64,000 bases of DNA. It comes from Silene conica. Lineage: Eukaryota; Streptophyta; Magnoliopsida; Caryophyllales; Caryophyllaceae. The notes under the pieces were generated by a model. The model was not told the origin of the DNA. It did no database searches and saw only the letters and a program-made list of their open reading frames with translations. Shown piece by piece: positions 11,401 through 21,711 of the stretch (its first letter is position 1; each line of letters opens with the position of its first letter). The stretch is taken from contig CM055316.2 of NCBI GenBank assembly GCA_029255685.2, positions 80,970,861-81,034,860 on the forward strand, written 5' to 3'. Made by a program: the position numbers and the translations under genes.

Positions 11401-13551
11401 TCTCCCCCTGTGTTTTGTGTCATGAAAATTGAAAATGCTTATTTGGCTGCAAGCAATTCAATTGTTCTAAGGTGCAAATGAAATGATGCATTTTCTGACT
11501 GATCATTTTTCTAAAAAAAATTCAATTCAATGGACAATCGCAAATTGATGTTAACCTTTTGACAAGTATGGCAAGAGCTAGATTATTAATTTTATGTCTG
11601 AACTGACAGTGCAACTCTGTAGATAACTTGCTTGCAGAATCTTATTATCTGCAGGCACTAAGATTCTTGCTGATTGTGTCCTCAAATTTTGAAATATACT
11701 CCAGAAGCATTTTGCACTTTTCTCTTATATGTGTTTACTTTGGCTCTTTTTAGTCTGGTGATGGGCTGGATAAGATTTACAGAAGATGGAAAGAAATGTG
11801 ACTGTCTATCAAGTCCTAATACTGTAAGTGACCACAATATTCAGTGCTATTAAATGGAAGATGGTTCAGATTTATGCCATATCCATTTGTTTTCAGGCTC
11901 AATCTATTCCTGTTCAAGTTGAAGATATTCAAGATATCCATTTCCATAAAAGTCCCGTTTGAGATGAATGATGGCTCAATATACATAATTGAGAATATTT
12001 CCTGCTCAGAAGTTACTCTCATTCTACCACTGTTGAAACACCTGCATTTGATGCACTTGGCCACCAATTTGGGTGTTCGCCATAACGGCCATAAGTATAC
12101 GAGCGGTGCTGTTGATTTTAAGTTCCTTGACTCATGGCTTTAGATATCCTCAGCTTTGCTCGATACATCTTAGTAATTGAAAAGGAGTCAGGTACTGTGT
12201 TTCTGTCATTGATCTTTAAAAAAAATCCAGTTTTTTGACAATTAATCCCTGTCAACGCAAACAGTTTTTCAGCGTTTGGCTAATGATCGGTTCTGCAGCT
12301 TCAACAAATGCGTTGTTATTACGGCAAGTGTGTCAACCTTTTATTTTATTTTTTTGGTAAAATCTACTCAATTTAAGTGTTGACTGTAGCATTTACAGGG
12401 GCGAGGATACCCAGATATTCCTACAAGAAGGTATCTCTTGCGCTCTTAGCTGCTTAATGATGTATAAGATTGGCTCTAATGTTGTGTCTGTATTACTTTG
12501 TAGTTAGCAATCTCTTCCATGTACATAATTATATTCGTATGTGTTTTCTTGCTAGATTCCTGCGTCTCCTTGCCGAGAAGTTATGCATTCCTGTCTATGG
12601 CTTGGTGGATTCTGATCCATATGGGTTTGATATCCTGACCACGTATCGATTTGGCTCTCTGGTTAGTAAAACCCATGCTTTACTGAAAACCACTTCCTTG
12701 TTGTTTACACTTTACATACGTCAGCATAATCATGGAAGTACGAAACGGCATTCAGAATTTTACAGCTACTAAACATGTGGATGTGCGTGGGTCTTACTCC
12801 TAAATCGCCAGGGGAGTCAGGGGACAAAGAAGCTTAAGCAATATTCACAACTCACACTGTAACATTATAGAGTTTCTCTATGTTGTCAGCAGTCAATATA
12901 CAGAAATTCTACTTCCATTTTATGTGCTCAGCTTTGATCTTGTTCTCTATTTCAATTTAACAATTCTTTCTCTGCCGTTCTTTTCCTAAGGAAATGGCAT
13001 ATGATGCGGAACTTCTTCGTGTACCGGAGATCTGCTGGATTGGTGCTTTCACATCAGACTCTGAAAGATATGCACTTCCTTCACAGTGTCTTCTTCCCCT
13101 ATCAACTGAAGGTAGATTGAACTCATATATGGTATTCATAATTTAGCACCCAAAAAAGAGTTTGCCATTGTGCATTGACCATTACGGTTGCCTGCCTATC
13201 CTAATTTACATCTAGAACAGTTGCCCAAATTTTTTGTCATTGACCCTTTTATCATCTTGACAGACAAGAAGAGAACTGAAGCAATATTAAGCAGATGTTA
13301 CCTGCAGAGTGAGCTACAGTGGAGGTACATCTTTACTAGTCTGTTTACATAGTCATGTTCTCTTACTTGATGCAATTGCTGACTGAATACCACTCTTGCA
13401 TAAAAAAAGACTGGAGCTAGAGATGATGCTGGTAAAAGGCGTGAAATTTGAGATCGAAGCATTGTCTGTTCACTCACTTTCATATTTGTCAGAGAAATAT
13501 CTTCCTTCTAAAATCAAAGGTAATGTGAAGTCGTCAACAATGCTTCATTAA
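8427..13551 (+). CDS. SPO11-1: Meiotic recombination protein SPO11-1 (topoisomerase VI subunit A-like), 15 exons
   Basis: Exons: 8427-8481, 8563-8662, 9844-9917, 10041-10142, 10431-10504, 11310-11326, 11754-11823, 11897-11933, 12144-12191, 12265-12323, 12399-12430, 12556-12661, 12991-13111, 13264-13324, 13410-13551. Phases close to about 365 aa, near the usual plant length. SPO11 makes the meiotic double-strand breaks. The catalytic tyrosine falls at residue 103 in DVYYTYP. The Toprim Mg-binding acidic residues are in VIEKE and DSDPYGFD. The C-terminus carries KFEIEALSVHSLSYLSEKY. Intron 8 (11934-12143) looks U12-type, intron 10 begins GC, and exon 6 is only 17 nt. The last exon is read through a possible donor at 13520 to TAA at 13549. 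Splicing to a short exon at 14680-14717 is an alternative C-terminus. Confidence 0.93.
9017..9349. repeat. 66-bp tandem repeat (four units) next to a perfect hairpin, in SPO11-1 intron 2
   Basis: Units begin near 9087, 9153, 9219 and 9285, each starting C(C/T)RTCTCACTCTATAAGA and ending GGTGTACATAAAT. They differ by a few substitutions, mainly transitions. Just upstream, AAAAACACTCATTTATT and its complement flank a 6-nt loop (about 9034-9075), forming a long stem. The pair may be the remnant of a small transposon. Confidence 0.75.
11934..12143 (+). other. Candidate U12-type (AT-AG) intron of SPO11-1
   Basis: The exon ends GATATTCAAG and the intron begins ATATCCATTT, close to the U12 donor ATATCCTTT. 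No GT donor keeps the frame here. TTCCTTGAC at 12123-12131 matches the U12 branch-site consensus and its branch A (12130) is 13 nt from the acceptor ctttag|ATATCC. Removing the intron restores VEDIQDILSFARYIL, which follows the family alignment. Confidence 0.75.
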
Positions 13552-16500
13552 ATTGCTCTCATCTTCAATAAGCTTACTCGAATTGGTAGATTCTTTGGCT
13601 GCTACTATCTGTTTGTTTAAATAAGCTGATCATCTGCTTTGATGATACTTTATCTGATCATTCCTGTTCAGTTTTCCATAGTCGTCATACTGTTCAATTA
13701 ACTATTCTCAGACATGTTGGTGGGAAGGCACTAAGGATTTAGTAATGAATTGCACTCTTTCTTAAATATGCACTAAACATGTTGGGTGAGGGAGTTGGGG
13801 GAGCGCAAGCCTAGGAAACAAACGGGTAAAATTCAGTGAAGACAGTTAGCTTTCTTTGTGCGAAAGTTCACCCCTCATAATCGCAGAGATATTGCCTTAT
13901 AATCTTTTCTCTTGAAGTGTATGGCTCTCTTAATAGACAAGTGAAAAACAGATACGTTTATCCCATTTATATTATTCCCGTTAGACTTTGCTAGTCAAAC
14001 GACATCAACATTGTTGGGAATTGTATCAAATATGAAATAGTTACTATTTAAAAAAAATACGAAAATAGGAAGGACGGAGTCTTAAATATGGCGAAGGATA
14101 TCTATGTTTAGTATGAAATCAGATATTCGTTCAACGAGAACACATTTCGAGTTCATGTGCATCGTTTAGCGGATTTCACGTGCCGCTTTAGCATAATATC
14201 TTATCAGCATTCTCATCTGCATGCTCCCTTCCATTTAACTTATGCGTTCTTTTTCATGACAATGTTCCACTGTGAATTCCTACATTTCGTATTCACTACT
14301 TTTCTACAGATATGATGTCAAACTTTCACTGATAATGCACAGTAGATTATTTCTGTTGGTGAAGTATCTAGATCTGAGTTTCGCACATTTCCTCTTCCAT
14401 CGTCGATCCATCTGACTAACTTCAATCATTCATGTGAAAATGACTTGTTAATATGTGGACCTACAATAGTTGTATCGATTACCAAAGAAGCCAAAAAGAC
14501 AGGCTTAGAGAAGAGAATAACATAGGCCCCCTTAACTCCTTAAGCTTGACGATCCTGTTTATAGCTAAAAGTGTTAGTACAAGATTTCTGATGATATAGT
14601 ATGAGCTCTCCAGTGAAATGATTGAATAAATGTTACTGTTTTCTCCCTAACTTCCTATTTCCCTGCCTATTAATATCAGGACGGTACCGATGCAATCATT
14701 CGTTAATCCACTTGTAATTTTAAAGTGGATACTGCCATTAAATATTACTGAATGTAATTTGTCAGCATTATCAGTTCTGTTGCAAACGAGCTTGATAATA
14801 CCAATTTTCTCCGAGATACAACTTACAAGTACTAAACTTGCAATTGTCATCTCATTTACCTTCTCATTTGTCGTGATGCAGAAATGGATTAGACATTCTC
14901 CTGATTCAATCCGAGTCAGCCGACTGACATTGTTGGGACCCAATTTAGCACAACTTGGAATATGATGTGAAGTTAACCACGGGACTACAGAAGTATAAAG
15001 ATATGCATTCAACAGTCTCCTGTGCTACCAAGTAAGTACTGAAAGATGGTGCAAGTCTTTTTCATATGTTAGACAGTAATGCTTTAGAGTGTTTCTTAAT
15101 TTGTTCCTATCCCTCATAAGTCCAAACTTCCATGAGCAAACTTCTATGTTCTATGACGATCATTTGCTTTGTCAATTGTGTCATATAGCGATAACCAGTT
15201 CGTGCAAGTGGTGTCTTAGTTCCTGATATACATAACATAATACACTGCCTGATTAGCCCAAAGGCCAAAACATAGCTTTTATGATGAAATCAAAATATTT
15301 TTGGTAAAATAGCTGCTAATCTTATATCACAAAAACTTTACATTTTTACATTTTTTGTAAATGTGGCGGAAGATTTCATACGCGGATACGCCGTCCGAGT
15401 AATGTTATTGGCATATGTTTACATTTTTTGTTGTTTTTGGAAGCCTTGTGTTGCCTTGGATTATTCAAAATTAGTTGATATTTTAGTATCAATGACTTGT
15501 GAGTTGACTTGCCAGAGTTCCATCAAAAAGCTTATGTTTGGTGTAATAAACATTTATAAATATACAAATTCTCATTTCATTCGACTATTCTCATTTCAGA
15601 CAAATTCCCAAGTGCTCAAAAGACCTAACCCGATCGACTCAAAACCCGACTCAATAGATCCGATAAGGAAATTAGACTTGACCAAAACCCGACTCAATTC
15701 AAAAAGATAGGTTGACTCAAGTCCATGTCTTCAAGATTTCGAACGTGTCACGCTTGGGTATATAGTGGTTTGGAGGTCATAAAAGATGAACTAGTACCTA
15801 GGCAGTTCCTCGCTACCTTTACCGTACAGTACCTGTTTGGCCTGGCTGTCTCGACCAGTTTTACCATTTTAAATAAAAAATTGTAAAATTTAAAATTATA
15901 CACAAATAAGATCTAACCAGATGTGTGTTCCAATATTGGGATCTATTATAATAATAATAAATAATAAGAATATTATTATTATTATGTTGGTTGACTAACT
16001 CTTACGGCTAGTATAGTATTATCAGATTGCATCGCATTGATTAATTGATAAGTACAAAGGAAGATCAAAGTTAGTATAATTACATTGTCGTTTTCCTTAA
16101 CTGTGTTCGTGTCAAACACCTATATTTGCCATGTAGTTTCTGCAGTCTTGTTCATAATAATTAACTAAGGTTGGATATTAATCATTTATTTGAATCCATA
16201 AATATAAAATTTAGTACTTGAAGTTGAGGATTGTTGTATTCAGCAGCCACAAGTTTTCTCATGTAACTGTCACTTGAACATGTGGATATCATATTATCAT
16301 GTACTCAATGTGTATATGATCCTCTGCATTATTATGTACTCAATGTGTATATGATCCTCTTTGGATACGTTTGTTTAAGATTAAAACAGATTTTTTTTTT
16401 TCTAATTTCTAGACATTCTGTTTTGTCTTTATCTATCCCACGTTTTAAGTTTCAAACAAATATTTCCGTTTTAAACAAGAATTTCTGATGTTTTTGTGAA

Positions 16501-19500
16501 TACATTTATTACTTGATGTTGAGATTTTTGTGAATACATTTAAATACATTTAAGTTTCAAACAAAGTCTTTTACACATGATCATAAACCCTTTATTACCA
16601 ATTTTATCAAATCTTATCTATTAAAACAACAAAAATTAGATTAATTCATTAATAATAGAATAAAAAACTGTAAATCCAGAAAAGTAAGAGAACCAAAAAT
16701 GGAATATATTACCCAAATCAGCTATTCTGTCTAACAACTAATTCATTAATTATTCGAGTTCGTAAACAGATAATCAGATTCAGGTCACTGTAGGTCTCGT
16801 GACAGACCGTCTCTAGACATAAATATTCAGCCAGTAAGTCTCCCTTGTAAGTGTATCCGTCACAATATTACTCATGCTGTTATATAAGACGAAACAATTT
16901 GCTAATATCTAGGTACTCTACTTTTATCTTATCTTTCCCACGTGGGTAATTTGCTAATATCTAGGTACTCTACTTTTATCTTATCTTTCTCACATGGGTA
17001 TTATTTAACCCGTCATAAGTTTGTGACGGAAGTTTTTTCTAGTAATTGTTGCTGGAACATGTGGATTTTGTCCCATAATTGAAATGCTATATAATGTGTA
17101 ATGTGTAATGTGTATATGATTGTCTCATGGATAATTATTAATAACTTTTACAGCTGGGTTTTCAATTGATTACATTTTAGACTTAAGTACAAGTTAACCT
17201 GTTCTATGATGATAAGATTGATAACATAGGGTTTGGATTCATGTATGACTGACTAAAACTTTTGATTGTTTAATTTGCGGTTTTTATCGGTTCTTATGAT
17301 TAGTTTTGGGGTGGATGTGTTAATTATGTGAAACTCTCCCTCATATAACTTTCGTAGTTACTACTTACTAGATTAATAAAGGTGTTTCACAACCAAATGT
17401 TGATAGCTTGTCTCTAATATTACATGTTGAGTTCACCTAAATAGTTTGGACTTGGTTTTTAGGAACGAAAAATCGTGATAATAAGTTACGGGTTCGAATT
17501 CCATCCCTTATGTAAATCATGCGCCTCATTTTTAACACCTGGAAGTTTCAGTTTGAACTAGAATTTAATTGTCATTGTTTAAAAAGTAGCAACTCATCTC
17601 AAGTCTCAACTCATCAAAAGTACTTCCTTAGTTCGTCATTTGCTTACATATTTTATTTTGAGGTGTCTTAGTCAATTCTTTACCTTTCTATTTTTGGAAT
17701 GCATTTGAGTCTTGATGAACTTGTCATCAAATAATTACTCCTCTCATTGTTCATTTACCAAGTATGTGTCAATGAACACAACTAAGATCATCTGTCCCAC
17801 TTTTATGTCTCATCTTGTGTTCCATTATCTAAGGTAATAAAAATAATAATATTATATATCAAAGGGTTTATATGTCATAAAAGAAGTAATGAGATACAAG
17901 ATGAGATATAAAATGAAACGGATGATTTGTACCGCAACCGTTGAGGACATAAGTAGACTTATAAATCAGTCCCATCTGTGCTAATTTTTCTGTGTAACAC
18001 TTGAACGTATGGAAATATTCCAACCCAAAAGATTGGAAGGAAGGGTATTGAATATTGCTGATGTACTGTATATATTATATTGAAGGGAGGATTGGGAGAG
18101 GAAAATAGATACGGAGTAGAATTTATCTCCTACTCCGTATACCATTTTTGGGATAATTTAATTCACTTTTACTCGATTGTAACCGTCTAATCTACGGTCT
18201 ATAAAGTAGATAGCGGAACATTTAGAATGCTATGGATAAAATTATTGGTAGTATTGAGACAAGAATTTGGTAAGTCTTATTATAAGACTCACCAAGACTA
18301 ATAATTTACTCAAGTCTTAACAAAATCTTGAGTTGAGTTTTAAAAATCCAAGACTCAACTTAAAGCTCTTGTAAAAGTTTGATCTGAGATAAGTTTAGAG
18401 ATAATGTATATAGTTTGAGGTGAGTCTGAATAATAAAGAAATACTTAGTGTTAAGATTTTCGAGAGTTGGCGATTTAGCGGATAATTAACTATCCTAAGA
18501 TTTGTAGAGGTAGTACCTTCTAAATTAGCGAGCGAATTATTAACTTGGTTTGCTTTTCTGTAGGTACGTAACATAGGTGTGAACTGTGAACTGTGAACTG
18601 TGAACTGTGAAGGTAGGTACTTTAACAAAATGTTGTTGAAATGATACTGTGTCCACGACACCCTATACGTCGATTAATGTCTACCAATATGGATCATGGA
18701 ATGGTTAAACTAACATTGTTTATTTATTTTTTGGTCTTAGTTAATGGTTACACTTGTTTTATATTTCGTCATGAAATAAAAGCAAGTGTAAATAATTCAC
18801 TAGAATAGAGGGAATATGAAATATTACACTAATTCTTACAAATTCTTATGTGTAACGGATAATATTCATCACAAACTTATAATGTGAAATAAAGTGATAA
18901 ATCATGAATGAAAGGGGTTTGTGGGAGGGCAAAGTAAAAGACGGTTATTAAACTCATAAATAAGACAGACAGTATAACACAAATTACCTCGCAAGAAATG
19001 GATAAAGATTAAAGATTTTCACGGATATCATTACGAAGTACTTGCGTACATAGTAAAGTGAAAGTGTTAATTAAAAATAGTAAATGTCAGTATTGCCAGT
19101 AAATGACATAGAAATTTAGTAATTAAGAATAGGATTAGTTGTACAAAATCAAATTTAGAGATTATATTGTTGTGTTTGATAGCGTGGCGTAAATAAGACC
19201 TTTGACTGTCGTTATTTTATTGTTAAATATGTGCACTAATCATATATGGCCACATCTCACTAATTCCTCATACATAGGATGATCTGTAAATGTCAAAATT
19301 ATTGACTGATTTACCCCTATAAAAGCAATTGCATGTTTGGTAAAATGCTGAGGCATTAGTTTTTTTTTAACTTAATTTCGGGTGATTTTAGTTAGTTTAG
19401 TATTATTTTGTTCGGTTTAGCTTTATTTAGTTAAGTTTTATTCAGTTTAGTTCAGCTTGTCTCTTTATAAATTATTCCTTATTTCAATTCAGTTTAATTC

Positions 19501-19953
19501 ATTTTAATTCAGTTTTATTAAGTTTAGTTCAGTTAACTTTCATCCAATTCAGTTCACATAGTTTCCCTCTAAAAAAACATGACCTAAATCTTGCTTATAG
19601 AGGTCTTATGTTAAAACTTCTCACAACCGGATTTCATTTTACTTGTACTTAAGACTATTTTGAGCAATACTTTGAAGTTGATTAGGTCATATATAACCCC
19701 ATATCAATTCTTGACTAGTGCATATGACGAGAGGTGAATCAATTTATCAAACGTTGAACGCCAAAATACAATAAGTAAATAAATGATCGGATGGAGATAT
19801 TTACATAAGACTATTGACCATACTTTTTTGCCATTTTTGTTATTTATTTGATGTTAAAGTACATTTGATTGGGTGTCTAATCTATTGTATTAATTTGAAA
19901 TATTTATACAAGACTCTTCTATATCATAGAAAGGCCTTTTTATGTAATTTTTA
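13552..19953. other. Gene-poor intergenic region 3' of SPO11-1
   Basis: No gene is recognised on either strand. Contents noticed: a 38-bp direct duplication (about 16290-16365) and a 54-bp direct duplication around CTAATATCTAGGTACTC (about 16903-17008). There is a heptamer microsatellite (GTGAACT)n at 18585-18611 and an ATT/AATA-rich tract at 15945-15985. Relatives of the Tourist-like MITE occur at about 19370-19560. A block at 16556-16823 is inverted relative to 54358-54615. Confidence 0.5.
16556..16823 (-). repeat. Dispersed inverted repeat, partner at 54358-54615
   Basis: Read on the minus strand, this block matches the plus strand at 54358-54615 through TATGTCTAGAGACGG, GATTATCTGTTTACGAACTC, GGACAGAATAGCTGATTTGG and ATGATCATGTGTAAAAGAC. 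A small indel (about 20 bp) lies near one end. No coding potential. Confidence 0.8.
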
Positions 19954-20255
19954 CTCCCTCCTATTCCGAATAAATGTCACATTTGCCATTTTCGTCTATT
20001 CACCTAATTGTCACATATTCCATTTTGGGACATTGTTTATACTTATTTTATTCACTCTAATCCACAATAATACCCCACCTTACCCCACAACACTACTTAT
20101 TTTAATCACCTCTACTCACAATTCACAATAATAATCAATAATACATTCCCTCTCTCCAATCTTCCCACCCCACACATTACTTTACATTAAACAAATGAAT
20201 TTCTTAATTCCCGTACCAAACCCGAAATGTGACAGTTATTGGGAATAGGAGGGAG
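19954..20255. mobile_element. Stowaway-type (Tc1/mariner) MITE
   Basis: The terminal inverted repeats are CTCCCTCCTATTCCGAATAA and its near complement ending GGGAATAGGAGGGAG. A TA dinucleotide flanks each side, the Tc1/mariner target duplication. It is a relative of 42006-42299, with which it shares internal CACCTCTACTCACAATA-like sequence. Confidence 0.85.
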
Positions 20256-20824
20256 TATATCATTATTTGTAATAAACTATTCATATTATTACAATATGAT
20301 GTACGACTTTACCCAATAATTTATGATGATATTGTGGTAGATAGACTTTTGACATGATGGAAAATAATGACCTAAACTCAATAGGACAAATTATTGAATA
20401 ATTATGGAACACCTTCATTTAGTTTCTTCTTTAGTTTGTCCCTCATATTTAGGGTACTTCTACTACCAAAAACCATTAGTGTAACCAATATTTATATTAT
20501 TAATAAGGTCGGAAAATTTTTAGTTGAGCAAAATTATAACACGAATCACATAATATTTATGTTTAATGACGAGAATGAATGCATCTACTAGCCCTTGATT
20601 TGAACGTGTTTGACCCCAGAAAAATACTATATTTTGGTATTACAAATGTTATTATTATTGTATTAAATATTTACATACAAATAAAAAAGGGAGCATCATA
20701 CCTAATAGAAAAACTTGAAAAATATTAACCCAACAAAATTTTACTACGTATTATACAGTGAACGTCAGGCGTCACTCATCTAATTAATTTAATTAATTTA
20801 ATTAATTTCCTAGTAATTGAAATT

Positions 20825-21604
20825 TTAAACAACAATAAGTTGTTGTTGAGCTTCAAACCTAATTTCCTCTTTCATCTTTTTAATGAAATCATCGAATTTT
20901 CTATTTAAATCTTCTGTGCTCATATTTGCAATTTTATTATCTTCTTCTTCATCTTGTTCCTTTTCTTCTTCGTCTTCATCTTCTTCCTCCTCGAAAAATA
21001 ATGCAGGAGTATTTTGGTGTTCTTCTATCATGTACTCTTCCTTCTTGATGTCAACATTAGTATCCTCTTGTATGTTATCATAAGGAAATTCTACTTCTAG
21101 AACATATTTGTCATCATAGTCGTCTTGTTCTTGTTTTTGTTCTGTTGTTGGTGTTGGTGTTGGCGTTGGCGTTGGCGTTGGTGTTGCTGCTGGTGCTGAG
21201 AATGAGATAGTTTGATCATCTGCATGTATGTAATCGTCTCTATATTCATATACCACGACATCATCCACAAGAGTCAACTTCTGGTCCAATACAGGATCAA
21301 AAGTCAACTTCTCATCTAATAACCCTGATTGAGTGTCAACTGTTTGACACGAGTACTTAGCCACGAATACTAATATCCCATTACATAAAAGAAATATATA
21401 GTTCTTATCCGCCGCGAGGGAAATAATTTGGAAATAAAATGTAGAAAAATTGGATATAAAAGATTGCATGAAAGGAAGCCAAGAAGGATGTAAAATCAAG
21501 AAAGAAAATAATGAAAATGGTAAGATTATTTGTGTTGTTTTTTTCACAAATTCATGAATAAAAGAAACTTGCTTCATGTTTTCAAAATGTTGCATTTTTT
21601 TCAT
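20825..21604 (-). CDS. DUF4408/DUF761 (cotton fibre expressed-like) membrane protein
   Basis: Single-exon gene, 259 aa, from ATG at 21604. Residues about 23-84 form two hydrophobic stretches (ILPFSLFSFLILHPSWLPF and YIFLLCNGILVFVA), as in the DUF4408 region. They are followed by a Thr-Pro dipeptide repeat (141-153), a strongly acidic segment (205-222) and the C-terminal DUF761 motif DLNRKFDDFIKKMKEEIR (232-249). Members are plant-specific and of unknown biochemical role; some are linked to stress or growth. A TATATAA box about 100 bp upstream (21703-21711, minus strand) supports this start. The Thr-Pro repeat comes from a hexanucleotide microsatellite and could vary in length. Confidence 0.88.
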   Translation of the reverse strand: MKKMQHFENMKQVSFIHEFVKKTTQIILPFSLFSFLILHPSWLPFMQSFISNFSTFYFQIISLAADKNYIFLLCNGILVFVAKYSCQTVDTQSGLLDEKLTFDPVLDQKLTLVDDVVVYEYRDDYIHADDQTISFSAPAATPTPTPTPTPTPTTEQKQEQDDYDDKYVLEVEFPYDNIQEDTNVDIKKEEYMIEEHQNTPALFFEEEEDEDEEEKEQDEEEDNKIANMSTEDLNRKFDDFIKKMKEEIRFEAQQQLIVV

Positions 21605-21702
21605 GAATGAAGATTATTTTTGGTATGTTTTATAAGAAGGGAAACTTAAGAGATTTCTCAACTTAGAAGATTTGGTTGGTAGTTTCTCTTAAGTATAGTT
21701 TC

Positions 21703-21711
21703 CTTATATAG
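21703..21711 (-). promoter_or_regulatory. Candidate TATA box of the DUF4408/DUF761 gene
   Basis: The minus strand reads CTATATAAGG, about 100 bp upstream of the start codon at 21604. Confidence 0.5.

Noticed and set aside
14647-15012. 121-aa minus-strand ORF 3' of SPO11-1
   Set aside because: No recognisable family; overlaps the possible alternative SPO11-1 terminal exon only by chance.
15363-15710. 115-aa ORF between SPO11-1 and the DUF761 gene
   Set aside because: Low-complexity AT-rich sequence with no domain, promoter or splice context.
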